Of a stretch of DNA of 54,624 nucleotides, positions 1 through 9,257 are shown in pieces. The position numbers were made by a program, and so were the translations under genes. How positions within the stretch are numbered: the stretch's first letter is position 1; every line of letters begins with the position of its first letter. Below the pieces are notes generated by a model that was given only the letters and a program-made list of their open reading frames with translations, had not been told where the DNA came from and did no database searches. Origin of the DNA: Candidatus Hydrogenedentota bacterium (GTDB lineage: Bacteria; Hydrogenedentota; Hydrogenedentia; Hydrogenedentales; CAILVY01); assembly GCA_029565395.1 (NCBI GenBank), contig JAKQOG010000036.1, positions 1 to 54,624 on the forward strand, read 5' to 3'.

Positions 1-153
1 GTCGACAAAGGGCCCGTTCAGGTCGGCGGTCTCACACAGGATCATGGAAATCAGCGCGGCATCCTCGCCCAGCAGGTCGAGAAGCGGGGCGAAAATCTCC
101 AACTGCGTGGTGGCATAAATGTTGTCCATGATGTAGCAGAAATCGAGAAGCCC
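1..153 (-). repeat. Second copy of an in-frame internal duplication (unit 801 bases)
   Basis: The coding sequence here, read on the minus strand as LLDFCYIMDNIYATTQ to DLNGPFVD, repeats the segment at 802-954 (LLDFCYIMDDIYATTQ to DLNGPFVD). Both GTCGAC-containing ends line up exactly 801 bases, or 267 codons, apart. Similarity continues to the window edge, so the protein probably carries two or more copies of a module of about 267 residues. Confidence 0.75.
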
Positions 154-3100
154 TTCGGGATAGGCCGGGTTGATCCGCGGATTCAACGCGGCTTTGATAT
201 AGGCCTCGGGGCCCGTGGCGGATTCATCCTCTTTGGCGGCCTTCGCTTCCCCTTCCGTGGGGGCCACCCCGGAGAAGACTTCGTATTCCTGACGGTTGGT
301 GTAGCCGTCTCCGTCCGCGTCGCCATCGGGGCCCAAGATGCCGTTCAGCGTCATGAAATCACCGGGTTCCGTGGGTATGGTGGTGATGAAATCCGACAGC
401 AGGTCCGTGATGAACAGCACGATGGCCAGCGAGTCCGAATCGCCCAGCGTGCAATAGCCCGCGAGGATCTTCACAAGGTTGGGCAGGAGGGCAAGGATTT
501 CCTCGGTCTGTTCGGGAGTTAGCTCCACCCCTTCCGGCAGGTAATTTTGCACAATAATGGGCAAAATCGGCAGGAAGGGTTCCAGCGGCGCATACATCGC
601 GTTGTAGTTGAACTCAAACGCTTCGGCCACCGCCGCGGGATCCACCCCGGCCGCTACCTGACCAATCAGGGCGCCGCTGGGCAATGCGGTATAGAACGCC
701 GGGTAATTGATCAATTCCGCGATGACATTGAGTTCATACGCGCCGTCCAGCAGGCCGTTGGGGCCCGGCATGTCCGGTTCGCCGTCGGGCGGATCATCCG
801 TGTCGACGAAGGGGCCGTTCAGGTCGGCGACGGCGCATTGGATGAGGCCGATCAACGCGGCGTCATCCCCGAGCAACTCCAGCAAGGGCGCCATGAGTTC
901 GGACTGCGTCGTGGCGTAGATGTCGTCCATGATGTAGCAGAAGTCGAGAAGCGGTTCGCCCTCACCCTCGCCTTCTCCTTCCGCGGCGCCTTCGGTCTCC
1001 CCTTCACCTTCCCCTTCCGCGGCGCCTTCGCCACCGCCTTCGCCTTCCTCAGGAAGTTCTTCGTATACACCGATATTTATAGGGCCATAGGTGACGTCAG
1101 CGCCCTTGGTGTCGGGGGCATTTTCGTTGTAAATGCAGGAGTAGGCGCCGGAATCATCCAGTGTCAGCGAAGCAATGTTCAGAGTGCGGGTGGTAGTTCC
1201 GGAAACACCCGGTATATCTGTCAGAGGAGTGCCATTTTTGTACCATTGATATGTGGTGGCGTTTACGTGGAGTAATGCGGGGACATAGAGCCGCAAGGGT
1301 TCGCCGATGAGGAATGCGGTGCGGAAGGGCGCAGGAGTTTGCGCGGGATCGAGTGCGGCATCGGTGGCTGCCGCGATTCCGTCGCACTGGAAGTACAGGT
1401 ATTCTTCCGCATTGTTAAACCCGTCGCCGTCGGCATCGCCGTATTCATCGATAGTGATGCGGTTGTCGCTGTTCTGATCCAGAGAGCCGAAGAATTGCGG
1501 CAGACAGGTGTAGTTCGAGGGGACAATCGTGTGGAATTCTACGGCCGGGATGAATTGTGACACTTGGCCGGACAGAAGATATCCGGAACCGAGAGAGATG
1601 ATGGCCATAATGGTGGGTTCACCCATGGTCATATAGGCGGCGAAAATGGAATCCAATCCTGCAAGAATGCGCAATGCCTGATTGGGATGGTCCGGGGGGT
1701 TGTCTGCGCCGCCAAGGTCGTATTGCATCTGGTCAAAATTGTGGTTCCAGGCATCCTGGGCGATGGCATGCGTGACGCCGCCCGTAGCGGAGAAATCGAT
1801 AGTGTCTTCTTTGGCGCACCGTTCGATAAGGCCGAACTCGAAACTTTCGAGCATACCATTGCCTTTAACGTAGAGTGTGTCGGGATTGATCTCTCCACTG
1901 CCCATTAGAGATGCGATAAGCGCGCCGATATCTCCGTTAATGTCCATTTTGTCTGCTTCCAGCGATAAAGCGTAATTGATCATGGGGAGGTAGGGATTGG
2001 AGATTACACCTAGATAATGTTGCACGGCAGCGAAATCACACGGTTGGGGGCGCTCCAAATCGGTAAACTGGAATGCGCCGTAATAAGTGAATTTTCCATT
2101 GTCCGGCCATTCGGGGGTGTTTACGCCGCCCAGGGGATTGCTGTCATTATCCAAAATGGTGTCATTGTCGAGGACGTTGATGCTCACGACGTCTTGATAA
2201 CCGCCAATTTTAGCGCCCGGATTGAGATCGACAGTGACGGTATACACTTGGTTGAATCCTGAATCGGGGGAAACGCTGATAACCGCAGCGTTGCTGATAT
2301 CAATTTCTTTTGTTGAAACCGTGGCGGTCGTCACTTCAAAATCGGTGATGTCTACACCACTGACAGGCTCACTGAAGGTGACCTGGAACTGATACTGTTC
2401 GCCCTTGGTCTCCAACGGCAGGATCTCGAAGGCCTTTGGATTGTTGAGCCAGGGCGCAATCATACGGTCCACCATGCGCTTGGCCATTGCATCGTATCCC
2501 GCATCCGTAAGGTGTATTTCTTTATCCAGCAGCGAGATCATAGGCGAATGGTAAGCGGGAAATCCCGGAACCAGACAGGGATTGCCGCCGCAAAGATAAC
2601 TCATTCCCCAGATATCATCCGGTACGGGGAGCAGCAAGGGAGGGTAATCCCCGGCGTCGTAGCCGGGTTTCACATAGCCGGCATCGTACACGAGGGTTTC
2701 CGTTTCCGGAAGCACATCGCCGTTTTCGGCGTGATCATAATCGTACGTGCCGAAGGTGTATTGCATAAGGCCGTAGTTGCTGCAAAAGAAGACGCGGCCA
2801 TTTTTGGAATCGGCCAGGAGTTGCTTATGCAGTTCAAACTGCATCATGCCGGTTTGTTGCATTTCAAGATCGCAACCGTACGCAGCCGCTCCGGTGTCAA
2901 ACTTGCCGCCAAAATCATACGTTGGCAGGACGATCCGGATATCAGGTCTGATGCCGAGGATATAATCGATCACATTGTTCATGTCCTGGTTGACAATCTT
3001 ATCGATGAGAAGCTGGTTGTGTTCATCAGGATGCCCGGGACATCTCAGTTCAATCTCTTTCAGAGGATCTTCGGGAAGGACATATTCCGTTCCCTGGAGG

Positions 3101-3492
3101 GCATCATTGCCGCCTAGCGAGATGACGACCACGTCGATGGTGGGATTTTCCGTGAGCATGTTCATAATGGCTGCGCGGATATCGGCCGCGGGAGGATATT
3201 GTTCCTCATTCACAAATTGGAAGGTTTTCGACCCGCCCATGACCGATTCGTTAGCCATTTCGACATAGTGGTCGAAGCCTGCTTCCTCCAACGCTTTTTT
3301 GAAGGAGCGGAACCACCAGGAGAACATGGCCCAACTGTCGCCGACAAGAGCGATTCGCGGGATGGGATCCGGCAGTTTGCTTGCTTGGGCGGCGCTTAGG
3401 TCACCAGCGATTCCCCCACACAAGAAAGCGAGCATCAGGACGATGCAGGCAGTTCGGCTAAATACATTTTTTCTCAGAGAGACGTAACACAT
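1..3492 (-). CDS. Secreted multidomain SGNH/GDSL hydrolase, 3' end missing
   Basis: At least 1164 residues, running off the left edge without a stop. The start is an ATG with AGGAG seven bases upstream, followed by a signal peptide (about residues 1-34). The SGNH-hydrolase domain shows block I GDSW at 51-54, block III GGND at 127-130 and a C-terminal block V His at 327 in KEIHLTDAGY. The usual DxxH spacing is DxxxH here (D323). Such enzymes are secreted esterases, lipases or carbohydrate deacetylases; the substrate cannot be read. After it come a beta-sandwich-like region, an EF-hand-like DxDGDGFNNAEEY segment, an Ig-like domain (about 730-800, NATTYQWYKNG) and a Glu/Gly-rich spacer. A further module starts LLDFCYIMD and contains DGDADGDGYTNRQEYE, a Ca-binding thrombospondin-3/EF-hand-like loop. 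This module begins again 801 bases later. The large GH-like gene lies 154 bases upstream on the same strand. SGNH assignment is firm; the ligand is unknown. Confidence 0.85.
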   Translation of the reverse strand, partial: MCYVSLRKNVFSRTACIVLMLAFLCGGIAGDLSAAQASKLPDPIPRIALVGDSWAMFSWWFRSFKKALEEAGFDHYVEMANESVMGGSKTFQFVNEEQYPPAADIRAAIMNMLTENPTIDVVVISLGGNDALQGTEYVLPEDPLKEIELRCPGHPDEHNQLLIDKIVNQDMNNVIDYILGIRPDIRIVLPTYDFGGKFDTGAAAYGCDLEMQQTGMMQFELHKQLLADSKNGRVFFCSNYGLMQYTFGTYDYDHAENGDVLPETETLVYDAGYVKPGYDAGDYPPLLLPVPDDIWGMSYLCGGNPCLVPGFPAYHSPMISLLDKEIHLTDAGYDAMAKRMVDRMIAPWLNNPKAFEILPLETKGEQYQFQVTFSEPVSGVDITDFEVTTATVSTKEIDISNAAVISVSPDSGFNQVYTVTVDLNPGAKIGGYQDVVSINVLDNDTILDNDSNPLGGVNTPEWPDNGKFTYYGAFQFTDLERPQPCDFAAVQHYLGVISNPYLPMINYALSLEADKMDINGDIGALIASLMGSGEINPDTLYVKGNGMLESFEFGLIERCAKEDTIDFSATGGVTHAIAQDAWNHNFDQMQYDLGGADNPPDHPNQALRILAGLDSIFAAYMTMGEPTIMAIISLGSGYLLSGQVSQFIPAVEFHTIVPSNYTCLPQFFGSLDQNSDNRITIDEYGDADGDGFNNAEEYLYFQCDGIAAATDAALDPAQTPAPFRTAFLIGEPLRLYVPALLHVNATTYQWYKNGTPLTDIPGVSGTTTRTLNIASLTLDDSGAYSCIYNENAPDTKGADVTYGPINIGVYEELPEEGEGGGEGAAEGEGEGETEGAAEGEGEGEGEPLLDFCYIMDDIYATTQSELMAPLLELLGDDAALIGLIQCAVADLNGPFVDTDDPPDGEPDMPGPNGLLDGAYELNVIAELINYPAFYTALPSGALIGQVAAGVDPAAVAEAFEFNYNAMYAPLEPFLPILPIIVQNYLPEGVELTPEQTEEILALLPNLVKILAGYCTLGDSDSLAIVLFITDLLSDFITTIPTEPGDFMTLNGILGPDGDADGDGYTNRQEYEVFSGVAPTEGEAKAAKEDESATGPEAYIKAALNPRINPAYPEGLLDFCYIMDNIYATTQLEIFAPLLDLLGEDAALISMILCETADLNGPFVD
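802..954 (-). repeat. First copy of the 801-base-period internal duplication
   Basis: This is the partner of the copy at 1-153. The two differ by scattered substitutions (for example DDIYATTQSELM against DNIYATTQLEIF) but have no indel, so the duplication is old and the reading frame has been kept. The sequence between the copies encodes an all-helical stretch followed by a Ca-binding DGDADGDGYTN loop. Confidence 0.75.
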
Positions 3493-3499
3493 GATTGAA

Positions 3500-3504
3500 C
3501 TCCT
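3500..3504 (-). promoter_or_regulatory. Ribosome binding site AGGAG of the SGNH hydrolase gene
   Basis: AGGAG on the minus strand, seven bases before the ATG at 3492. It fixes the start of the edge-truncated gene. A short inverted repeat GGAAC-TTT-GTTCC at 3526-3538 lies just upstream in the leader; its role is unknown. Confidence 0.6.
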
Positions 3505-3646
3505 GACTGTTAAGGGCTGCTGTTTGGAACTTTGTTCCCTTATTTCTACATATTTTCCTGCAAATCGGGTTTTAAGTGCAAATCCCTGCTTGCGCACCTT
3601 CTCGTAAGGCTGTAGCAACATACATTACCGAAAATAATTTGATAGT

Positions 3647-6214
3647 CTAACGATACTCACGCGTTAATTCAAGCAGTATCATTTGGTATACAGCGACGCT
3701 ATCTAAAGTATACCACGGGAACTCGTTTTCCGCCGTTACGCTAAGAGTGGCAGGGGGTTCTGTAGGAGAAAAAGCATGGATAGCATTTACGCGGAGGCCT
3801 TTGGGCAGAGGCACACCGATGTTAATATTAGTTTGCACGAATGGTTCCCCAGAACGGGTAACAGTGGACCAGATGGGGTCAGGGGGTGTATTGCCGGTAG
3901 ACTTGGTTTTTTCCGATTCTGATTCAAGTAAGATGGGGAGATGATAGTTTACAACATGAATTACTAAATGTTCTGATTGTTCTGATTTTGCAGGGAAATG
4001 ATAGGCGTGGATATAGACTCCCGGATCGGTGTTTGGCGGACACCAGCGCAGGCGGATTTCCAAGGTATTTTCGAGTTGTTTGATGAAATTTTCCCCTAAA
4101 TCTTTTTGCGTATGGGTCTCGCTATTTCGAGTGTCATTCAAGAGCTGGCGGGCAAGAACAAAAGCAGAGGCGCGTTCTTCCATAAGCGCCCAGAGGTCGG
4201 AAGCACGGTCGGGCGCCTGGCTTGGGTTCAACCGGATCACCATACCCTTGCCGTGGGACACGGCAGTCATGCCAAAACCTGGCGCCGCTATAGTGTCGAG
4301 CGGAGTTGTTTTCCGCGTCTGAGCAAAGGGATCTTCCGTTCCGAAAGGTTCAATAATGACGAGATGTCCCCCTTCGCCGGCATAATTCATAAGCCGCTGG
4401 ATTTGTGAGTCTTCAAGATACCGGAGGCATGGCGCAAATACGACATCATACGGAGCGAGGCTCGCGGCGTTTTCCTGAGTAACAAAATCGAAGGGGGTTT
4501 GGGTTTCCGAGAGAATGTGCGTGAGCCGCCAGACCATGGCGAGGTGTTCGGGATATTCGTAGAAGACTTGGTCATCCCAGAAAAGAACGGCAACCTTCGC
4601 ATAAGATTCGCCGTTTTCAAAAAGATCCGCATGCTCCGCAAAAAATTGTTTCCAGCGTTTTCGGGAATCGGGTGCGGCCAGTCCCGGTTGAATAAAAGCG
4701 CCGCCCCCGCCGGCCGCGGACTCGGCATGGGCAAGGTCAGCGGCGCGGTCGTCATTGACTTTATAGAGGAGCGTGCCGGCGCGGGTTCCGGCAGCCATGG
4801 CCCAGCGAAAAGCGAAAATGTTGGAGAATATCACACCGCTTTCGAGCATGCCGGGCTGGTGCATTTCTTCGAACATTTGCATATCGGCGGTTTTTGCACA
4901 GCGAACCAGATCAATACCATCGACGCGGCGTTTGTTAAAGCCATCCAGGGTCGCCATGGAGCCGATATTGCCGACCGTGTAAAAGTTCCTGGGATTTGTT
5001 TGTGTATTGAGTTGCTTTTTCCCCTCTTTTTTTAAGCGGGCGAACATAGTGGCGATGCTGTCGCACCAGAAACGTTGCGTCTCCACCCACAACAGGATAT
5101 CCTTGGGGGTGGCCAAACATCTTCTGCGCACATCGCCCGAACCAAACTTTTCCAGTAATTGTTTCTTCAACTCGCTGCTGGTGAGGAACTCTTTGAATTG
5201 CACACGCAATATGTTCTGGACGTGAGAGTTTTTTCCCTCTTGAGAGGCATTTTCGGGCAAAACATGTGGTTCAACGGAATCCTTCGGAAATTCGCCGATG
5301 GAATCCTGCATGTAGCACCGAAGAAGGCGCCAATCTTCCTCGAGAACAGCATCGGCGGGCTGTTTGAGACCAAGTAGTTCACCCAAGTGTTCTTCTTTCC
5401 ATTGATCTTCAATATGCCGTTTGAATGCGGACAGAATAAATGCTTCGAAGTCTTTGTAAATGGTATTCAGGTTGAGTTCACGGTGATCATTGGTTCCGAA
5501 GTGCTCTTGGAGGCCGTCCCGGCCGTATTTTTCAAGCAGATAAACGTCAAAAGCTTCCTGGCAATGGGGACAATAACAGTATTCCGTGTTGACATCGAAA
5601 AACATGCCGTCATAACCGGTTTTGGCCAGTTCGCGGACTACAAGGTCCAAATAATTGCTCCAGCCGGGGTGATTTACGCAGGGTTCGTAATGAAAGACAT
5701 CAGGGGGGCCGCCGCCGAGTGGATTGGGTCCCCGGACCTGGGACCAAAGGCTGGGATCAGCAAGAGGTTTCAGCCCCAGATCGAAATCGGCATAGTCATT
5801 CCAGTGATCGTAAAAGTTGAAGAAACCAGTGCGCTTGCCGGGATTTCCAAAGAAGGCCATGGTAAAGACGTAAGGGATCAGGCGGCTTACACCCGCCTCG
5901 CGCATTTTTGTTTGAACCCGCTGAATGCGTTCGAGTTCTTTGTGGATTTCCGAGGGCGGTAGGATGGCATTGGTATACAGTTCGTGGCCGTAGGTGGGGC
6001 CGAGCGCACCCTTGAAGGGGATTTGATATCCGAGATGGTAGAGATCGGGTGGACTTTCGGCCAGTGGTTCCAGGAAGGAGGGTTGTTCGGGATCAGGAAG
6101 ATATCCGATGCAATAGGTGAAGGGAAGCGAAGTTTTCGCAGGGATAGAGAATGCGTCCGGGTTGTTCTGGCCCATTTGAGCTATCATCAGGATGCTGAAT
6201 ACAAACAATGGCAT
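3647..6214 (-). CDS. Large glycoside-hydrolase-like protein with GATase-like (beta-galactosidase trimerisation-type) domain
   Basis: 855 residues. I chose the ATG at 6214 because GGAGGG sits seven bases upstream; an ATG at 6229 would add five residues (MEGRI). The N-terminus MPLFVFSILMIAQMG is a weak signal-like segment. The first part, to about residue 240, looks like a TIM-barrel hydrolase and includes GYDGMFFDVNTEYCYCPHC, an Asp/Glu-rich strand next to a CxCxxC cluster. Further downstream, VVFAPCLRYLEDSQIQRL and GGHLVIIEPFG (about 560-620) resemble the class I amidotransferase-like domain that follows the barrel in GH42-type beta-galactosidases. The C-terminus is beta-rich. I could not assign the catalytic acid and base or a numbered GH family. 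It is divergent from the GH95 fucosidase, which fits a glycan-degradation neighbourhood. Confidence 0.6.
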   Translation of the reverse strand: MPLFVFSILMIAQMGQNNPDAFSIPAKTSLPFTYCIGYLPDPEQPSFLEPLAESPPDLYHLGYQIPFKGALGPTYGHELYTNAILPPSEIHKELERIQRVQTKMREAGVSRLIPYVFTMAFFGNPGKRTGFFNFYDHWNDYADFDLGLKPLADPSLWSQVRGPNPLGGGPPDVFHYEPCVNHPGWSNYLDLVVRELAKTGYDGMFFDVNTEYCYCPHCQEAFDVYLLEKYGRDGLQEHFGTNDHRELNLNTIYKDFEAFILSAFKRHIEDQWKEEHLGELLGLKQPADAVLEEDWRLLRCYMQDSIGEFPKDSVEPHVLPENASQEGKNSHVQNILRVQFKEFLTSSELKKQLLEKFGSGDVRRRCLATPKDILLWVETQRFWCDSIATMFARLKKEGKKQLNTQTNPRNFYTVGNIGSMATLDGFNKRRVDGIDLVRCAKTADMQMFEEMHQPGMLESGVIFSNIFAFRWAMAAGTRAGTLLYKVNDDRAADLAHAESAAGGGGAFIQPGLAAPDSRKRWKQFFAEHADLFENGESYAKVAVLFWDDQVFYEYPEHLAMVWRLTHILSETQTPFDFVTQENAASLAPYDVVFAPCLRYLEDSQIQRLMNYAGEGGHLVIIEPFGTEDPFAQTRKTTPLDTIAAPGFGMTAVSHGKGMVIRLNPSQAPDRASDLWALMEERASAFVLARQLLNDTRNSETHTQKDLGENFIKQLENTLEIRLRWCPPNTDPGVYIHAYHFPAKSEQSEHLVIHVVNYHLPILLESESEKTKSTGNTPPDPIWSTVTRSGEPFVQTNINIGVPLPKGLRVNAIHAFSPTEPPATLSVTAENEFPWYTLDSVAVYQMILLELTREYR

Positions 6215-6286
6215 AATTCTGCCCTCCATTTTGCCCTATGGTGCCGCAACGGGCAGCCTTGATACAAGCTTTATTTCTTGATTTTG

Positions 6287-6298
6287 CGCTTGTAAGCG
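6287..6298. promoter_or_regulatory. Possible operator, inverted repeat CGCTT-GT-AAGCG
   Basis: A perfect five-base inverted repeat with a two-base centre in the 157-base divergent region between the GH-like gene and the GH95 gene. Its position would allow one regulator to act on both. It is short and may be chance. Confidence 0.25.
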
Positions 6299-6371
6299 TT
6301 CCGGGGGTGAGGTCATAATACTAAGATGCTTTGTGGTTTGAAGGAATAACCCCGGAAGGAGCAGGAATCGT

Positions 6372-9245
6372 ATGATGGCAATGGTTTGTGCGTGCGTGAT
6401 GGGATGTATGGCGGCCGCAGGCCAGGATTGGATACCGATGCCGGTGCCGGGGGCGTGGGAGCAGTGCAACTCATTAAAAAAATATGACGGCTTTGCCTGG
6501 TATCGTTGTTTTATTCAAATACCGAGTTCCTGGTCTGGCAACGAACTCACCCTTTCGCTGGATGTGATAAAAGATGCGGACGAAGCGTTTTTTAATGGGA
6601 CCAAGGTGGGAGCAAATGGAGTAATGCCGCCGAATTTTACGTCGGCGGAATCCGAGACGCGCACATACACAGTGCCTACTGAGAAGGTGCGTTTTGGGGA
6701 TTGGAACCTGATCGCGGTGCGTGTCTATAACCACAATGGCAATGGCGGCTTCTTACATTCCGGACAAGCCTTGCTGTATTCGCAGGGCGCTTTGAGTTTG
6801 GAGGGGAAATGGCAATTCCGCACCGGAGATAATTTGGAGTGGGCGCAATGGCCCGCGCCGCCAGAGTCAAAGGAAGTCAAAAAAATAGCCGAACGGTTTT
6901 CAGCAGTATTTAAATCGATGCCGGGTTCGGCCTGGATTCAATTTGAAGGAGAATGCGCGGCGCCGGAACAGCCGCTCACCTTGTGGTACCGGGAACCGGC
7001 GCATGATTGGAATGAAGCTCTGCCTGTAGGAAACGGCCGATTGGGCGCGATGGTATTCGGCGAGGTGTTAAAAGAACGGCTGCAATTGAACGAGGAATCG
7101 GTGTGGGACGGGTATGTGCGCGACAATACGAATCCAAAGGCACTGGAAGCATTGCCGGAAGTGCGGCGGTTGTTGTTTGAGGGGAAAAACGAGGAGGCAT
7201 CGAAGCTTGCAGGCGATACCATGATGGGGAATCCCATGCGGGTGAATTCGTATCAGGCGCTGGGCGATCTATGGATTACCCTGCCGACGGTGAAGAAAGT
7301 GAAAGAGTACTGCCGGTCTCTGGATCTGGAGACCGGCATTGCCCGGACCTGTTTTAAAGCGAAAAAAACCGCCTTTACCCGCGAGGTATTCTCTTCCGCG
7401 CCGGATCAGGTGCTGGTGGCGCGGTTGTCCGCGGATAAACGCGGAAAAATAGACGTGGGATTGAGCCTTACCCGCGAGCAGGACGCCGCATGTAGCAGCG
7501 AAGGAGGGAACACCCTGATATTGAGTGGTCAGATACAGCGCAAGAAACAGGATACCGGCGAGATTGCCGGAATGCACTTTGCAGCGCGGTTGACCGTGCT
7601 GCAGAAGGGTGGAAAAATACAGAACAAGGATGGCCAACTCACGATATCGGACGCGGATGAGGCCGTGGTGCTGCTGACGGGCGCTACAGACTATTGCGGA
7701 GGCGATGCGCAGGAGAAATGCAAAGCGATTTTAGACAAGGCGGCGGCGAAATCATATGAGGAGCTTAAGGCGGATCACATACGGGATCATCAAGCATTAT
7801 TCCGCAGAGTAGACCTTGATCTGGGGCCTTCGCCAAATGCGAAGCTGCCCACCAATGAACGGCTGATGCTGGTGCGGAATGGGGCGGAAGATCCGCAGCT
7901 TGTGGCCATGTATTTTCAGTATGGGCGGTATCTGCTGATGGGGTCGTCACGTCCTGGAGATTTACCCGCGAATTTACAGGGGATCTGGTGTCAGCACATG
8001 AACGCCCCGTGGAATAGCGACTATCATACCAATATCAATCTTCAGATGAATTATTGGCCGGCGGAAGTAACGAACCTTGGCGAATGCCATCTGCCGTTGT
8101 TCGATTATATGTATTCACTCGTGCCCTCGGGCAAGCGCACGGCGAAGGTGCACTACGGTGCACGTGGCTGGGTGGTGCATCACCTGAGCGATCTGTTTGG
8201 ATTCACCACGCCCGCGGACGGTGTGTGGGGTGTCTGGCCGGTGGGCGCGGCGTGGCTGGCGCAGCATCCTTATGAGCATTATCTGTTCAGCGGCGATAAG
8301 GAGTTCCTGGCGGCACACGCGTATCCGCTCATGAAAGGAGCGGCATTGTTCATGCTGGATTACCTTGTGGAAGATCCGAAAGGACGGCTGGTGACCAACC
8401 CCTCGCATTCGCCGGAAAATTCGTTCCGTAAAGCGGACGGAACGACTTCGATGTTCACTTACGGGGCGACCATGGATTTGGAAATCATTCATGACTTGTT
8501 TAGTAACTGCATTGAGGCTTCAAAAATCCTCGATGCCGATGAAGAATTCCGGGGTCAATTGGAAAGCGCGTTAAAACATCTCGCGCCGCTTCAGATCAGT
8601 ACAAAGACGGGGCGGTTGCAGGAATGGATCGAAGATTATGAGGAGCCGGAGCCGGGCCACCGCCATATGTCGCATCTTTTCGGATTGCATCCCGGACATA
8701 TGATCAGCAAAGAAAAAACGCCGGAATTGTTCGAGGCCGCGCGGAAATCGCTCGAATACCGGTTGAGTCATGGAGGGGGGCATACAGGCTGGAGCCGCGC
8801 GTGGATTGTGAATTTCTTCGCGCGCTTCGAAGATGGGGAGAAAGCGCATGAGAATGTACAGGGGCTGCTGGCCAAGTCCACGCTGCCGAATCTTTTTGAC
8901 AATCATCCGCCGTTCCAGATTGACGGCAATTTCGGCGGGACGGCGGGTATCGCGGAGATGCTGCTCCAAAGCCATACGGGTGTGATCAAGCTGTTGCCCG
9001 CGCTGCCGAAGGCATGGCCATCGGGGCATGTGAAGGGATTGCGTGCCCGCGGCGGATATGAAGTGGATATGTCGTGGCGTGATGGGAAATTGGAGGAGGC
9101 CACGATTCGCTCAACGCGCCAGGGAATGTGCCGGGTGAACGCGAATGTGCCGTTGAAACCGGACGCGGGTGGAACGTCCGCTGCGGGCGGCACAGTGGAA
9201 TTTGCGGTTCAGTCTGGCAAAGCCTATACCCTAAAGGCGCAATAA
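6372..9245 (+). CDS. GH95-family alpha-L-fucosidase, exported
   Basis: 957 residues. The start ATG follows a GGAG. The signal peptide is short ([17 protein letters not shown]), so export is likely but unproven. Residues about 20-195 form an extra N-terminal beta-sandwich resembling the sugar-binding domain of GH2 enzymes ([23 protein letters not shown]). The GH95 part starts at [19 protein letters not shown] (about 205). It carries the family signature [12 protein letters not shown], with Asn554 and Asn556 matching the two Asn that activate water in the Bifidobacterium AfcA enzyme. Glu682 in SPENSF matches the proposed general acid, and Asp851 in IDGNFGG the remaining active-site acid. GH95 enzymes remove terminal alpha-1,2-linked L-fucose (some act on L-galactose) with inversion. 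All key residues are present, so it should be active. The diguanylate cyclase gene begins 12 bases downstream. Confidence 0.92.
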   Translation: MMAMVCACVMGCMAAAGQDWIPMPVPGAWEQCNSLKKYDGFAWYRCFIQIPSSWSGNELTLSLDVIKDADEAFFNGTKVGANGVMPPNFTSAESETRTYTVPTEKVRFGDWNLIAVRVYNHNGNGGFLHSGQALLYSQGALSLEGKWQFRTGDNLEWAQWPAPPESKEVKKIAERFSAVFKSMPGSAWIQFEGECAAPEQPLTLWYREPAHDWNEALPVGNGRLGAMVFGEVLKERLQLNEESVWDGYVRDNTNPKALEALPEVRRLLFEGKNEEASKLAGDTMMGNPMRVNSYQALGDLWITLPTVKKVKEYCRSLDLETGIARTCFKAKKTAFTREVFSSAPDQVLVARLSADKRGKIDVGLSLTREQDAACSSEGGNTLILSGQIQRKKQDTGEIAGMHFAARLTVLQKGGKIQNKDGQLTISDADEAVVLLTGATDYCGGDAQEKCKAILDKAAAKSYEELKADHIRDHQALFRRVDLDLGPSPNAKLPTNERLMLVRNGAEDPQLVAMYFQYGRYLLMGSSRPGDLPANLQGIWCQHMNAPWNSDYHTNINLQMNYWPAEVTNLGECHLPLFDYMYSLVPSGKRTAKVHYGARGWVVHHLSDLFGFTTPADGVWGVWPVGAAWLAQHPYEHYLFSGDKEFLAAHAYPLMKGAALFMLDYLVEDPKGRLVTNPSHSPENSFRKADGTTSMFTYGATMDLEIIHDLFSNCIEASKILDADEEFRGQLESALKHLAPLQISTKTGRLQEWIEDYEEPEPGHRHMSHLFGLHPGHMISKEKTPELFEAARKSLEYRLSHGGGHTGWSRAWIVNFFARFEDGEKAHENVQGLLAKSTLPNLFDNHPPFQIDGNFGGTAGIAEMLLQSHTGVIKLLPALPKAWPSGHVKGLRARGGYEVDMSWRDGKLEEATIRSTRQGMCRVNANVPLKPDAGGTSAAGGTVEFAVQSGKAYTLKAQ

Positions 9246-9257
9246 GGTATTGCCAAG

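Noticed and set aside
547..1275. Plus-strand open frame of 242 codons
   Set aside because: It is antisense to the SGNH hydrolase gene, whose frame has clear domains and a ribosome site.
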